From Zeimonas sp032027205 (GTDB taxonomy: Bacteria > Pseudomonadota > Gammaproteobacteria > Burkholderiales > Burkholderiaceae_E): a stretch of DNA of 64,000 bases. Every line of letters begins with the position of its first letter. Within the stretch, counting starts at the first letter, position 1. Positions 40,819 through 51,951 of this stretch are shown here, piece after piece. The translations under genes were made by a program, and so were the position numbers. A model generated the notes under the pieces. That model was not told the origin of the DNA and did not search any database. It was given only the letters and a program-made list of their open reading frames with translations. The stretch lies in NCBI GenBank assembly GCA_032027205.1, contig JAVSMN010000001.1, positions 3,165,418 through 3,229,417 on the forward strand, written 5' to 3'.

Positions 40819-43596
40819 TCAATCCAGCTTCGTCAACATCGCCCGCGCCGAATCTGCAACCGGCCCCTCCGACGTCGTCTTCAGGAGCGTCTCGATCTCC
40901 GCCCGGGCGCCTGCCTTGTCATCGAACTTCGCCAGTGCCTGCGCCAGGTGCAGGCGCAGTTGCGGGCTGGTTGGGGCGAGCGCGACTGCCTCGCGCATCA
41001 GCTCGACGCCCTTGCGGTCGCCCTTGGCGACGAGGATCGTGGCGTACGTGTCGACGACGGCGGCCGACTTCGGCGCCGCATCGTAGGCACGACGGCCGTA
41101 ATCGACGGCACGTTCGTCCTTCAGTTCGAGCAGCGCCCAGGCGGCGTTGTTCAGCGCGATCGGGTTCTTCGGCTCCTTCTCGAGCACCACCGCATACTGC
41201 TCGAAGGCCTCCTTCCAGTGCCTGCGCGCGGTCTGCGATTCGCCGGCGAACATGCGCAGCCGCAGGTCCGACGGTTCCGCGCGGATCCAGTCACGCAACA
41301 TGCGGTCGGCTTCGTCTTCCTTTTTCGCCGCGAGCAGCGCGCGGTGCAATTTCGAGCCGATCGGCAGCGCCTTCTGTACGGCGAAGGCGGCGCGGTATTT
41401 CTCGATCGCTTCGGGCAGCTTGCCATTGGCGGCACTGAGATCGCCTTCGAGCATCAGGCCGGGGACTTTCGTCTTTTCGTTTTCGCGCATGCCGGTGGCA
41501 ATGCGCATTGCCTCGTCCTTGCGCCCCATCTGCTGCAGTACAGCCGCCGTGGCCGCGCGCGGTTCGATCGCGTCGGGGGCGATCGTCGACGCCTTGCGGA
41601 AGCTGGCGAGCGCTGCATCGCGGTTGCCGCCGGCGAGCTGCGTCTCGCCGATGCGGAACTGGGCGCGCGCGGCTTTCGGGTTCAGGCGCAGCACCTTCTC
41701 CCAGGTTGAGATCGCCTGTTCGGACTGGCCCGATTGACGAAATGCCATCGCGAGCTGATCGAGGATGCGCGCGTCGGACGGATTGCGGTTGGCCGCTTCC
41801 TGCAGCATTGGAATTGCGTCTTTCGGCGCGTTCGTCTCCATCAGGTAGCGCGCGGTGGCGAGGATCGGCAGCACCGCATCGGGGTTGGCTTCGCGCGTGC
41901 GCTTCAGTTGCGCGAGCACCTCATCGCGCGTGCTGCCAGTGCGCGCCATGAGGATCGCCAGCGAGACGCCGGCCTGCGTGTTCTTCGGGTCTTTGGCCAG
42001 CAACGTTTCGTAGCGTTGCCGGGCGTCGCCCGGACGACCTTCGCGCAGGTCGAGGGTGGCGAGGTTCGTCGCGGCTGCGAGGAACTTCGGGTCGGCCTGC
42101 AGCGCTTTCTCGAACGCGGCGCGCGCGCCGGGCAGGTCGCCCTTGGCGGCGAGCACGTTGCCGCGCAGGTTCGACGGAAGCGGATCGGTGGGCTCGGCCT
42201 TCTTTTGCATGCGGTCGACGGCGGCGAGCGCCTTGTCGAATTCGCGCGAGCGCAGCAGGGCCGTGATCAGCGCGACGTCGGCCTGCTGGTTGCCGGCGTC
42301 GAGTTCGGTGGCGTGCTCGAGCTCCTCGATGCCGGAGGCGGTGTCGCCGGCGGCGATGCGCGACAGGCCCAGGCCGGTGCGCGGCTGCGCGGCTTCGGGA
42401 GACAGTTGCGAAGCGCGCTGGAAGTAGCCGGCCGCATCCTTCGGCTGGTTCAGCTTCAGCGCGGCTTCGCCCGCGATGGCAAGCATCGGAGCATCGTCGG
42501 GGTGCTGCTTCAGTCCGGGCTTGACCGCGTCGAGCGCCTTCTGCGGATCGTTGCGCCGCAGGTAGGTGGCGCCCAGCACGCGATAGCCGACCGGGTTCTG
42601 CGGCAGGCGGTCGATCAGCTGGCGCGAATAGCGTTCGGAGTGCTCGAGTGCGTTGGCGCTCAGGCTCAGGCCGGCGGCCAGGCCGACGGCGGGCAGGTAG
42701 TCGGGGGCCAGGCGCAACGCTTCCTCGACCTCGTCGCGCGCCTCCTTCAGCTCGTTCTTGCGACTGTGGATCAACGCGACCAGGTAATGCGTGACCGGCA
42801 CCTTCGGCGCGAGCTTGCGCAACTCGGCGAGGTCGCGCTGCGCGCCGTCGAGATCGTTGAGCTCGAGCGACACGGAAACGAGCTTGGCGCGGCTGGCCGC
42901 GTCGTTCGGTCGCACTTTTGCGATCTTCGCGAGCGATTCACGCGCCGCCTGGAACTCGCGATCGGCGATGTCGAGATCGGCCTTCAGCGACAGCGCATCG
43001 ACCGAATCGGGGTCGTCCTTCAGGATGCGCTCGACGGCCGCACGGGCGCCCGGACGATCGGTGCCCGCCTGCAGCGCCGCGAGACCCACTTTCGCCGGCG
43101 CGTGGTCGGCTTTCGCCGCGAGCGCCGCGTCGAAGGCCTTGCGCGCTTCGTCGCGCTGCCCGAGTTGCAGGTGCGCACGCGCGGCCGCGGTGCGGATGCG
43201 CGCGTCGGCGAGCGGATCGCCGGTGGAGGCGTCCTTCGCCTGGTCGACGACGGCCTGCGCTTCGCCGAGCGCGAGCATCGTCTCGAGCAGCGCCGGCACG
43301 ACCTGCTTCGGGTCGTAGCCGAGGTCGCGCGCGCGGCGCAACTCCTTCTCCGCCGAGCGCAGGTCGTTGCCCTGCAGGTATACCTCGCCGAGCAGGAAGC
43401 GCGCCTGCGCGTTCGCTTCTTCCTGCTGCAGCACGTTCTTCAGGTAGATCTCGGCGCTGCGCGGATCGGAGGCGCGGATCGATTCCTGCGCCTTCGTGAG
43501 CAGCGCGTCGGGCGCTTCGTTGCCCGAGCAGGCGGAGAAGGAGAGCGCGACGAGTGATGCGCCGAGTGTGCGGCGCAGCGGAACGGAAAGCTTCAT
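40819..43596 (-). CDS. prsT: PrsT: large TPR lipoprotein of the XrtA/PEP-CTERM system
   Basis: A 925-residue lipoprotein. The signal peptide ends in FSAC, with Cys as the acylation site, and the whole remainder is a chain of TPR repeats (for example YLKNVLQQEEANAQARFLLGEVYLQGNDLRSAEKELRRA, and WEKVLRLNPKAARAQFRIGE). The length and position directly downstream of prsR and prsK agree with PrsT. It is likely an outer-membrane-anchored scaffold for polymer export. A long antisense reading frame over this gene is a codon-bias artefact. Confidence 0.94.
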   Translation of the reverse strand: MKLSVPLRRTLGASLVALSFSACSGNEAPDALLTKAQESIRASDPRSAEIYLKNVLQQEEANAQARFLLGEVYLQGNDLRSAEKELRRARDLGYDPKQVVPALLETMLALGEAQAVVDQAKDASTGDPLADARIRTAAARAHLQLGQRDEARKAFDAALAAKADHAPAKVGLAALQAGTDRPGARAAVERILKDDPDSVDALSLKADLDIADREFQAARESLAKIAKVRPNDAASRAKLVSVSLELNDLDGAQRDLAELRKLAPKVPVTHYLVALIHSRKNELKEARDEVEEALRLAPDYLPAVGLAAGLSLSANALEHSERYSRQLIDRLPQNPVGYRVLGATYLRRNDPQKALDAVKPGLKQHPDDAPMLAIAGEAALKLNQPKDAAGYFQRASQLSPEAAQPRTGLGLSRIAAGDTASGIEELEHATELDAGNQQADVALITALLRSREFDKALAAVDRMQKKAEPTDPLPSNLRGNVLAAKGDLPGARAAFEKALQADPKFLAAATNLATLDLREGRPGDARQRYETLLAKDPKNTQAGVSLAILMARTGSTRDEVLAQLKRTREANPDAVLPILATARYLMETNAPKDAIPMLQEAANRNPSDARILDQLAMAFRQSGQSEQAISTWEKVLRLNPKAARAQFRIGETQLAGGNRDAALASFRKASTIAPDAIEPRAATAAVLQQMGRKDEAMRIATGMRENEKTKVPGLMLEGDLSAANGKLPEAIEKYRAAFAVQKALPIGSKLHRALLAAKKEDEADRMLRDWIRAEPSDLRLRMFAGESQTARRHWKEAFEQYAVVLEKEPKNPIALNNAAWALLELKDERAVDYGRRAYDAAPKSAAVVDTYATILVAKGDRKGVELMREAVALAPTSPQLRLHLAQALAKFDDKAGARAEIETLLKTTSEGPVADSARAMLTKLD

Positions 43597-43618
43597 GACG
43601 GGTTCCGGGTGAAGCGGG

Positions 43619-44971
<1,353 letters not shown>

Positions 44972-47077
44972 TCAGACTCCTGCCACTACGGGACCTGGTA
45001 CTGCGGGTTCGGGCATTGCCCGGTCGGAGACGAGCGGCAGCCGGATCCGGAAGGTGGTGCCCGCACCCTCGCGGCTGTCGACCTCGATCGAGCCGCCCAG
45101 CTCGCGCACGTACTCGCGACTCTCGAAGGTGCCGATCCCCATTCCGTGCGCCTTCGTCGACGAGAACGGCCGGAACAGCCGCGTGCGCACGAATTCCTCG
45201 CTCATCCCCCTTCCGTTGTCTTCGACCTCGATGCGCGCCTCGCCGCCCTCGGCGCGGGCGCGCACCCGGATCATGCCCGAAGCGGCGCTTGCATCTGCCG
45301 CGTTCTGCAGCAGGTGTCCGATCACCCGCTCCAGTCGGTCGGCGTGCGCGAGCACCGATCGCTCGGCGATCGACGGGTCGATCTCCAGCGACGGTTCGGG
45401 CTGCAGGCCGTGCCGGCTGGCGACCGCGTGCGTCAGGGCGTCGGCGATGCGAACCGGCGCGGGCTGCTCGACCGGGCGGGCCCCCACGCGTAATTGCAGC
45501 AGCAATCCCTGCATGCGGTCGATGACGTTTTCCACGGTGGACAGCATGTCGGCCTGGAACTCGGGGTTGTCGCGATGACGCTGCGCGTTGCGCAACATCA
45601 GCGACAGCTGCGCGACGAGGTTCTTCAGGTCGTGGACGACGAAGGCGGACATCCGGTTGAAGGACTCGAACTGCTGGGCCTGCACGAGCTGCTCCACCGC
45701 GCGCTGCACGCCGAGGTAGCTGGCCGCCTGGCGTGCGGCCGCCTTCACCAGGTCGCGCACCTCCCAGTCGATCGCCAGCGGCGCGAGCGGGCGTTCGAGC
45801 AGCACCAGGCCGAGCAGTTCGCGCTCCAGCAGCAGCGGCACGACGAGCCAGCCCGATTCGTGGGTGTCGAAGCCAGCGGGCAGCGCGAGACCGCCGTAGC
45901 GTTCGCGGTGCGCGCGCCATTCGTCGAGGTCGACGACCCATTCGCGTTCGGCCATGAAGGCGACGAGCGGGTCGTCGAGCGGAAGTGCTTCGCGCGGGCC
46001 CCGATAGCTCTGCCGCGCGACGCAGTGCAGCGCGTCTGCGTTGCGCAGCCACAGTGCGCCACCGCGGCTTTCGACGGTGTGCGCGAGCGCGCGCAGCGCG
46101 CGGTGCGGCAGGTCGCTCGCCTGCGCGTCATCGCCTCGCTGCGACAGGGCATCGGTCAGGCGCAGCCATTGTTCGCGGTAGTCGAAACGGTACGAGAAGA
46201 AGTGCTTGGACAGGAACACGCGCAGCCGCGCGCGCGCGCTCCCCGACATCAGCACGACGAGCAGGCCGATCGCGCCGCCGAAGAGAACCAGCGTCTGCGC
46301 GGTGGCGCCCCATTCGCCACCGAAGAAGCGGATGTAGTAGCCGACGCCGGCGAACAGCAGCAGGTAGGCGCCGGCGCCGAACAACGCGGCCGAGTGGAAG
46401 ACGACCGAGCGCGAAACGGAGATGTCGAGCTTCCACTGCGGGTTGCGCGCGGCGGCGATCGCGATGAGCGGCACGAGCAGCGCGTTGGCGAAACCGCGCG
46501 CGATCCACCACGACGCGTCGAGCTGTGAGAACAGCATCGCGTCGCTGTAGAGGAGCAGATCGAAGGAGAACAGCCCGGCCAGCGCGATGGCGAGGTACTT
46601 CAGGCTCCAGCGATGCGCGGGATCGGTATTGCGGTAGACCTGTTCCAGGCAGACGAGGCCGGTGACGGCGAGCAGCGTCTTCACCGTGAAGGCCAGCGGC
46701 GCCTGCGGATCGAGAAAGTCGATGGCGAGCGATGCCGCGCTGAGTGCGGCGACGAGCGCCAGCGCCCGTCGTCGCGTGCGATCGAGCGGGTCGTCGTCGA
46801 CGGGAACGGGCCGCGCGCTGCCGAGCAGCTGCAGCAGCAGCACGATCCACGCGAGGCTGCGAATGGCCTCGAGCGCCCTGCCCAGCGCGAAGGCGGGAGG
46901 CCAGGGGACGAGCATCAGGGTGAGCGTGCCGGCCCACAGCACCTGCACGCCGACGGCGGCGAGCAGAAGATTGCCCATCCGGTTGCCGCTGCTCCGCACG
47001 GTGAGCAGCGCGGCGAGCAGCAGCCACGCGACCGTGGCCGCACCGAAGCTCGCGAGACCCAGCGAGCGCAGATCCAT
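44972..47077 (-). CDS. prsK: PrsK: membrane sensor histidine kinase of the PEP-CTERM system
   Basis: A 701-residue histidine kinase. About eight N-terminal transmembrane helices are followed by a GAF-like region (residues ~320-450), then the phospho-acceptor in VVHDLKNLVAQLSLML, and the ATP-binding domain with VIGHLLQNAADAS (N box), VEDNGRGMSEEFV (G1) and KAHGMGIGTFESR (G2). The stop is directly followed by the prsR start (TGAATG). The pair is the typical PrsK/PrsR two-component system of exosortase A loci. The ligand or signal is unknown. Confidence 0.95.
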   Translation of the reverse strand: MDLRSLGLASFGAATVAWLLLAALLTVRSSGNRMGNLLLAAVGVQVLWAGTLTLMLVPWPPAFALGRALEAIRSLAWIVLLLQLLGSARPVPVDDDPLDRTRRRALALVAALSAASLAIDFLDPQAPLAFTVKTLLAVTGLVCLEQVYRNTDPAHRWSLKYLAIALAGLFSFDLLLYSDAMLFSQLDASWWIARGFANALLVPLIAIAAARNPQWKLDISVSRSVVFHSAALFGAGAYLLLFAGVGYYIRFFGGEWGATAQTLVLFGGAIGLLVVLMSGSARARLRVFLSKHFFSYRFDYREQWLRLTDALSQRGDDAQASDLPHRALRALAHTVESRGGALWLRNADALHCVARQSYRGPREALPLDDPLVAFMAEREWVVDLDEWRAHRERYGGLALPAGFDTHESGWLVVPLLLERELLGLVLLERPLAPLAIDWEVRDLVKAAARQAASYLGVQRAVEQLVQAQQFESFNRMSAFVVHDLKNLVAQLSLMLRNAQRHRDNPEFQADMLSTVENVIDRMQGLLLQLRVGARPVEQPAPVRIADALTHAVASRHGLQPEPSLEIDPSIAERSVLAHADRLERVIGHLLQNAADASAASGMIRVRARAEGGEARIEVEDNGRGMSEEFVRTRLFRPFSSTKAHGMGIGTFESREYVRELGGSIEVDSREGAGTTFRIRLPLVSDRAMPEPAVPGPVVAGV

Positions 47078-47083
47078 GGACGG

Positions 47084-48457
47084 TTACCGCGCTCCCTTGC
47101 CCAGCAAGACGACCTGTACCGTATCGACGAGGATCAGCAGGTCGAGGAAAAGCGAGTGGTTCTTCACGTAGTACAGGTCGTACTGCAGCTTGGCAAGCGA
47201 GTCGTCTACCGACGCGCCGTACGGATAGCGCACCTGTGACCAGCCGGTGACGCCCGGCTTCACGCTGTGGCGCACGTCGTAGTAGGGGATGTCCTCGAGC
47301 AGGTGCTGCACGAAGAAAGGCCTCTCGGGGCGCGGGCCGACGAAGCTCATGTCCCCGCGCAGCACGTTGAACAACTGCGGCAGTTCGTCGATTCGCGAGC
47401 GGCGCAGGAAGCGGCCGACCGCGGTGATGCGCGAGTCGTTGGCGCCGGCCCAGCGCGGATGGCCGTCTTTCTCGGCGTCCTGCACCATCGTGCGCAGCTT
47501 CAGGATCGTGAACGGTACGCCGCCCTGGCCGACACGCTCCTGCCGGTAGAACACCGGCAGGCCGCTCTCCAGAAAGATCGCGATGATCGCCAGGAGCAGC
47601 ACCGGCAGCGTGATGGCGAGCAGCAGCAGGCTCACCGCGACATCGAACGAGCGCTTGATCATGTCGCGGAACAGGCCCTGGTCGAAACCCGAGCTGAAGA
47701 TCAGCCAACTCGCGCGCAGGTTGTCGATCTTCAGCACGCCGAGTTCGCGCTCGTAGAACGACGTGATGTCCATGACGCGGATTCCGCGCAGCTTGCAGTC
47801 GAGCAACTGGCGCAGCGGCAGCACGCCGCCGCGGCGCTCGCGCACCGCGAGCACGATCTCGGACACGCGCAACTCGCGCGTGGTACGCAGCAGGTGCGCG
47901 TGATCGAAGCGTCGTTCGCCGTCGGGCATCACGCGCTCGGCCACGACCGGATAGACGCCGGCGTACTGCACGGTGCGCCCGCGGCCGGCGTCGTGCAGGA
48001 AGCGGATGATGTCCTCGGCTTCGGGGCCGTTGCCCAGCACGAGCACGCGGCGCTTCGGTAGGCCAATGTCGCTGATGCGAAAGAGCATCACGCGCAGCAG
48101 CAGCACGCCGGCCACCGCGAACACCGACGTGACAGCGAAAATGCCGCGCCCGACGTAGGTTGCCGGGAAGAGATAGAAGACGGCCGTCATCACGACGAGC
48201 GACAGGCCGTAGGCGACGACCAGGCGCTGCATCGTGACGCGGAAGGGCTCGTTCTGCGCCTCGTACATGCCCAGGCCGGTCATCATCAGCAACATCACCG
48301 CCGTGAACAGGGCGGCCTGAACGACCGGCAGTGGCCCGGATTGCTCCATCAGGCGGACCTCGAAGCCGAGGACCATCGACTGGAACAGCACCATCGCCTC
48401 GATCAGCGTGAGCAGCAGGACGCGAAGCGACAGGTAGTGATTGAACAGGCGAATCAT
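47084..48457 (-). CDS. Undecaprenyl-phosphate sugar phosphotransferase (priming glycosyltransferase, XrtA system)
   Basis: A 457-residue polyisoprenyl-phosphate hexose-1-phosphate transferase. Four to five N-terminal transmembrane helices, a CoA-binding-like Rossmann part (RRVLVLGNGPEAEDIIRFLHDA), then the catalytic domain: KRSFDVAVSLLLLAITLPVLLL (fifth helix), PVFYRQERVGQGGVPFTILKLRTM, SRIDELPQLFNVLRGDMSFVGPRPE and PGVTGWSQV. It loads the first sugar phosphate on undecaprenyl phosphate. prsK follows six bases downstream of it. ATG at 48457. Confidence 0.95.
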   Translation of the reverse strand: MIRLFNHYLSLRVLLLTLIEAMVLFQSMVLGFEVRLMEQSGPLPVVQAALFTAVMLLMMTGLGMYEAQNEPFRVTMQRLVVAYGLSLVVMTAVFYLFPATYVGRGIFAVTSVFAVAGVLLLRVMLFRISDIGLPKRRVLVLGNGPEAEDIIRFLHDAGRGRTVQYAGVYPVVAERVMPDGERRFDHAHLLRTTRELRVSEIVLAVRERRGGVLPLRQLLDCKLRGIRVMDITSFYERELGVLKIDNLRASWLIFSSGFDQGLFRDMIKRSFDVAVSLLLLAITLPVLLLAIIAIFLESGLPVFYRQERVGQGGVPFTILKLRTMVQDAEKDGHPRWAGANDSRITAVGRFLRRSRIDELPQLFNVLRGDMSFVGPRPERPFFVQHLLEDIPYYDVRHSVKPGVTGWSQVRYPYGASVDDSLAKLQYDLYYVKNHSLFLDLLILVDTVQVVLLGKGAR

Positions 48458-48554
48458 TGCGGGGCGCGAATCGTTACTTCTTCATCTTGCGCGATCGACC
48501 GGAGCTGCGATAGGAAGAATCACACCGCGGCTCGCTGGAGCCACCGACAGGGCC

Positions 48555-48599
48555 GAACCGAACATCCGGGATCGAAAGCATAGGCTATCGGTTCGGTTC
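48555..48599 (-). promoter_or_regulatory. Long inverted repeat in the leader of the priming-glycosyltransferase operon
   Basis: GAACCGAAC (48555-48563) and GTTCGGTTC (48591-48599) are exact reverse complements, 27 bases apart. An inner imperfect dyad CGAAAGC/GCTATCG (around 48573-48590) can pair too, so the whole 45 bases fold into one long stem. It lies 98 bases upstream of the start at 48457 on the minus strand and 59 bases after the mtfA stop. It may be an operator, a leader structure, or the mtfA terminator (no T-run is present). Confidence 0.45.
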
Positions 48600-48657
48600 T
48601 TGTACCTACGGGGTTTTTCCGTAATCCGTCCGTGACGCCTTTTGTGGGGAATTATCG

Positions 48658-49467
48658 CTACGGCAGGCGTGCGAAGAGCGGATCCTGTTGAAAATAGTCA
48701 CGAAAGAGCTCGTAGAGCGCCGGGTAGGCGCGCCGCAGCGGCAGCGGCGCCGTGAAGAAGTGCTCGCTGGCGACGGCGAAGAACTCGCCCGGGTCGGTGG
48801 CGGCGTACGGATCGAGCGGCAGGCGACCGTACCACGCATCCGCGGCCGGGGATTCCGGGTCGATGTGGCGTGGAATCGACGCTTCGAGTGCGTCCAGGCG
48901 CGCCCGGAAGTCGTCCCAGGCGTCGGTCATCGTGCGGGTCCAGCGTGCGCGCATTCCGGCGGGCAGCGGAGGGGTGCCGTCGACGCCTCCGTCGATCAGG
49001 TCCAGCTTGTGTGCGAACTCGTGGATGACGACGTTGTAGCCGGCATGCTGCCCGCTCGGATCCGCATCGGGCCACGAAAGCACCACCGGGCCGCCGTCCA
49101 TCGCTTCGCCGACCAGTTCGTCGTCGAATTCGTGGACGACGCCGGCTTCGTCCACCTGCTTTCGGGGTGCGACGAAGCGATCGGGATAGACGACGATCTC
49201 GACGAAATCGCGGTAGGCACGCAGCGCCAGGTGTAGCGTCGGCAGGCATGCCTGGATCGCGATGGCGATGCGAACGTCGTCATCGACAGTGAAGCCCGCC
49301 GCGCCGCTGAACTGCTTCTCGGCGACGAACGCTTCACTGTTTGCTTTCAGTTGCTGGCGCTCGTCGTCGTCCAGGTGCGCGAGGAACGGCAGGCGCCCGC
49401 TGATGCGGCGCCAGACGGCATCGTCGATCGGCGGGGGTGGCAGGCGGGTGAGCAGTTTGCGCAGCAA
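48658..49467 (-). CDS. mtfA: Zinc-dependent peptidase MtfA family
   Basis: A 269-residue cytoplasmic metallopeptidase. The zinc motif is VIHEFAHKLDLIDG (HExxH, with a following Asp), and VVLSWPDADPSGQHAGYNVV and EFFAVASEHFFTAPLPLRRAYPALYELFRDYFQQDP match MtfA. In E. coli this protein binds the Mlc repressor; the role in betaproteobacteria is less clear. The gene starts with a TTG at 49467. Divergent from relA. It lies upstream of the exopolysaccharide priming gene, separated by 200 bases. Confidence 0.9.
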   Translation of the reverse strand: MLRKLLTRLPPPPIDDAVWRRISGRLPFLAHLDDDERQQLKANSEAFVAEKQFSGAAGFTVDDDVRIAIAIQACLPTLHLALRAYRDFVEIVVYPDRFVAPRKQVDEAGVVHEFDDELVGEAMDGGPVVLSWPDADPSGQHAGYNVVIHEFAHKLDLIDGGVDGTPPLPAGMRARWTRTMTDAWDDFRARLDALEASIPRHIDPESPAADAWYGRLPLDPYAATDPGEFFAVASEHFFTAPLPLRRAYPALYELFRDYFQQDPLFARLP

Positions 49468-49495
49468 GCTCGGATTCGCGCGTTCTTGCGTTGCC

Positions 49496-49501
49496 TATAA
49501 T
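49496..49501 (+). promoter_or_regulatory. Candidate relA promoter -10 element
   Basis: The hexamer TATAAT at 49496-49501 is a perfect sigma-70 -10 element, about 57 bases before the relA ATG. The region 15-18 bases upstream has no good -35 match, so the promoter would be weak or activator-dependent. It lies in the 90-base gap between the divergent mtfA and relA genes. Confidence 0.4.
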
Positions 49502-49557
49502 CGGACACCGCCCGACTGGCGGAAGGGTCGCCGATCGAGCGCCGACGGGATCGCAAC

Positions 49558-51951
49558 ATGTCCATGCAGCCGATGCACAAGCAAGCGGCCGCGGCGCAAT
49601 CGGGGTCCGAGAATAGCATCGAGCCCGTGTCGTCCGTGGCGTCGGCGCTCGCGTGGGCGGCCGAGCGCGCCAACGACGAAGCGGGGCGTAGCGGCGAGGG
49701 CCATGTCGAGCACGCCCGCGCGACGATCGAGATCCTGCGTTCGCTCGGCGCCGACGAGCCCTCGCAGACGGCGATGGCGCTCGTCGCGCCCGCCGAGCGC
49801 CTCCCGCTGCGGGAGATCGAGTCGCGTTTCGGCGGCGAGGTGGCCAGGCTCGTCGACGGCATGCGCCAGATCCAGCGTCTGCGCGAACTGCATGCGCAGG
49901 CCGGCGCCGGGCAGAGCGAGACGCTGCGCAAGATGCTGCTCGCGATGGCCACCGACATCCGCGTCGTGCTCATTCGTCTCGCATCCCGGTTGCGCACCCT
50001 GCGCTACCACGCCTCGCTGCGCGCGGTTCCGGATGTCGCAGTCGCGCGCGAGACGCTCGACGTGCTGGCGCCGCTGGCCAACCGGCTCGGGTTGTGGCAG
50101 CTGAAATGGGAACTCGAGGACCTTGCCTTCCGCTTCGTCGAGCCCGAGGCGTATCGCGCGCTCGCCCGCGAACTCGAGCAGCGTCGCGCCGAGCGCGAGG
50201 CTTTCGTCGCGCAGGCGAAGCAAAAACTGCGCGGCGCACTGGAGGCGGCCGGCATCCGCGCCGAGCTGAGTGGTCGGCCGAAGCACATCCACAGCATCCA
50301 CGAGAAGATGCGGCGCAAGCAGCGCACGCTCGAGCAGATCAGCGACCTGCATGCGTTGCGCGCGATCGTCGACACGGTGGCGCAGTGCTATGCGACCCTC
50401 GACGTCGTGCACGGCCTATGGCGGCAGGTGCCCGAGGAATACGACGACTACATCGCGCGGCCGAAACCGAACGGCTATCGCTCGCTGCATACGGTGGTCG
50501 TCGCCGATGGCGGGCGATTGCTCGAGGTGCAGATCCGCACGCACGAGATGCACCGCCACGCCGAGTACGGGATCGCTTCGCATTGGCAATACAAGGAGCG
50601 CGGCACGAGTGTTCCGGACGCTGCTCGCGAACAGGCGGGCGATGCGGAGCGGATCGCGTGGATGAGGCAGCTGCTGGCCTGGCAGAGCGACGTCGGACGG
50701 TCGCTCGATGCGCAGGCGCCGGGCAGTGCGGCGCAGGCAGACGCGGCGAGCGGCGCTGCAGGCGGGGCGGCCCCCGGGGCGACTGCCGATGCGATCCCCG
50801 GCGCGACTCCCGAGGCGGAGCAGCGCATCTACGTGCTCACGCCGCAGGCGCGCGTGATCGAGCTGCCGGCCGGCTCGACACCGATCGACTTCGCCTACCA
50901 CGTGCATACGACGCTCGGCCATCGCTGCCGCGGCGCGCGCGTCGACGGTCATCTGGTTCCGTTGAACACGCCGCTGCGCAACGCGCAGACGGTCGAGGTG
51001 ATCGCGGCGCGCGAGGGTGGACACGACGGGCCGTCGCGCGACTGGCTGAACCCGCAGCTCGGCTATGTACGCAGTCCTCGCGCGCGCACGAAGGTGCGGC
51101 AGTGGTTCAACGCCCTCGAACTCGAACGCGAGACGACGACCGGGCGCGAGCGGGTCGAGCGGATCCTGCAGCGCGAAGGGCGTACCGCGCTGTCGCTCGA
51201 CGAACTGGCGCGCCGGCTCGGCTTCGACGCGACGGGGTCGCTGTTCGTGGCGGTGGCGCGCGAGGAGATCGGTCCGCGCCAGATCGAGGAGGCGGTGCGG
51301 CAGGGGCAGCGCTCGCAGCCGGCGTCGGGGCAGGGGGCTGGCGGGACGGCGGGTGGTGTGGCCGGTTCGAGCGGGCAGCCGGGCGCAGTCGGGTCCGCAG
51401 CGGGCTCCATCGGCCTGCCGGCGGCCGGGATCGAACCGACGACGCTCGTCACCCGGCTGCGCCGGCCCAGTGACGCGACGGGCCGCGGCGACGGCGTACT
51501 CGTGGTCGGCATCGATTCGCTGATGACGCAGCTCGCGCGTTGCTGTCGGCCGATTCCACCCGATCCGATCGCGGGCTTCGTCACCAAGGGGCGCGGCGTG
51601 TCGATTCATCGCGAAAGCTGCACGGCCTACGCCAAGCTCGTGACGCAGGCGCCCGAGCGCGTGATCGAGGCGACGTGGAGCGAAGCGGCGCTGCGCGACG
51701 ACGGCGAGGGCCGCGCACGGCGCTTTCCGGTGGACGTCGAGTTCCGCGTGAGCGAGCGACCGGCGCTGCTGCGCGATATCACCGAGATCCTCGCGCGCGA
51801 GCGGGTGAATGTGCTCGCGATGCAGACGCTCGCGCGTCAGCCGCTCACCAGCATCCGCGTGACGCTCGAGGTACGCGATGCGGCGCACCTGGCGCGCACG
51901 CTTGCGGCGGTGAGGGAGGTGACCGGGGTTGTGTACGCGGGTCGGCGCTAG
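49558..51951 (+). CDS. relA: RelA: GTP pyrophosphokinase, (p)ppGpp synthetase
   Basis: A 797-residue RSH protein. The N-terminal HD domain is present as helices, but the hydrolase signature (HD...ED) seen in SpoT at 56088-58343 is absent; the equivalent region reads ALVAPAERLP. The synthetase domain is intact (RRKQRTLEQISDLHALRAIVDTV, YDDYIARPKPNGYRSLHT, EVQIRTHEMHRHAEYG). TGS (RVIELPAGSTPIDFAYHVHT) and ACT domains follow. A glycine/alanine-rich insert separates the synthetase domain from TGS, and another follows around residues 580-620. It is therefore a monofunctional synthetase. Convergent with mogA, sharing CTAG. Confidence 0.95.
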   Translation: MSMQPMHKQAAAAQSGSENSIEPVSSVASALAWAAERANDEAGRSGEGHVEHARATIEILRSLGADEPSQTAMALVAPAERLPLREIESRFGGEVARLVDGMRQIQRLRELHAQAGAGQSETLRKMLLAMATDIRVVLIRLASRLRTLRYHASLRAVPDVAVARETLDVLAPLANRLGLWQLKWELEDLAFRFVEPEAYRALARELEQRRAEREAFVAQAKQKLRGALEAAGIRAELSGRPKHIHSIHEKMRRKQRTLEQISDLHALRAIVDTVAQCYATLDVVHGLWRQVPEEYDDYIARPKPNGYRSLHTVVVADGGRLLEVQIRTHEMHRHAEYGIASHWQYKERGTSVPDAAREQAGDAERIAWMRQLLAWQSDVGRSLDAQAPGSAAQADAASGAAGGAAPGATADAIPGATPEAEQRIYVLTPQARVIELPAGSTPIDFAYHVHTTLGHRCRGARVDGHLVPLNTPLRNAQTVEVIAAREGGHDGPSRDWLNPQLGYVRSPRARTKVRQWFNALELERETTTGRERVERILQREGRTALSLDELARRLGFDATGSLFVAVAREEIGPRQIEEAVRQGQRSQPASGQGAGGTAGGVAGSSGQPGAVGSAAGSIGLPAAGIEPTTLVTRLRRPSDATGRGDGVLVVGIDSLMTQLARCCRPIPPDPIAGFVTKGRGVSIHRESCTAYAKLVTQAPERVIEATWSEAALRDDGEGRARRFPVDVEFRVSERPALLRDITEILARERVNVLAMQTLARQPLTSIRVTLEVRDAAHLARTLAAVREVTGVVYAGRR

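Noticed and set aside
41734..43557. 607-codon plus-strand reading frame across prsT
   Set aside because: It mirrors the Ala/Leu-rich TPR repeats on the other strand and shows no protein family features.
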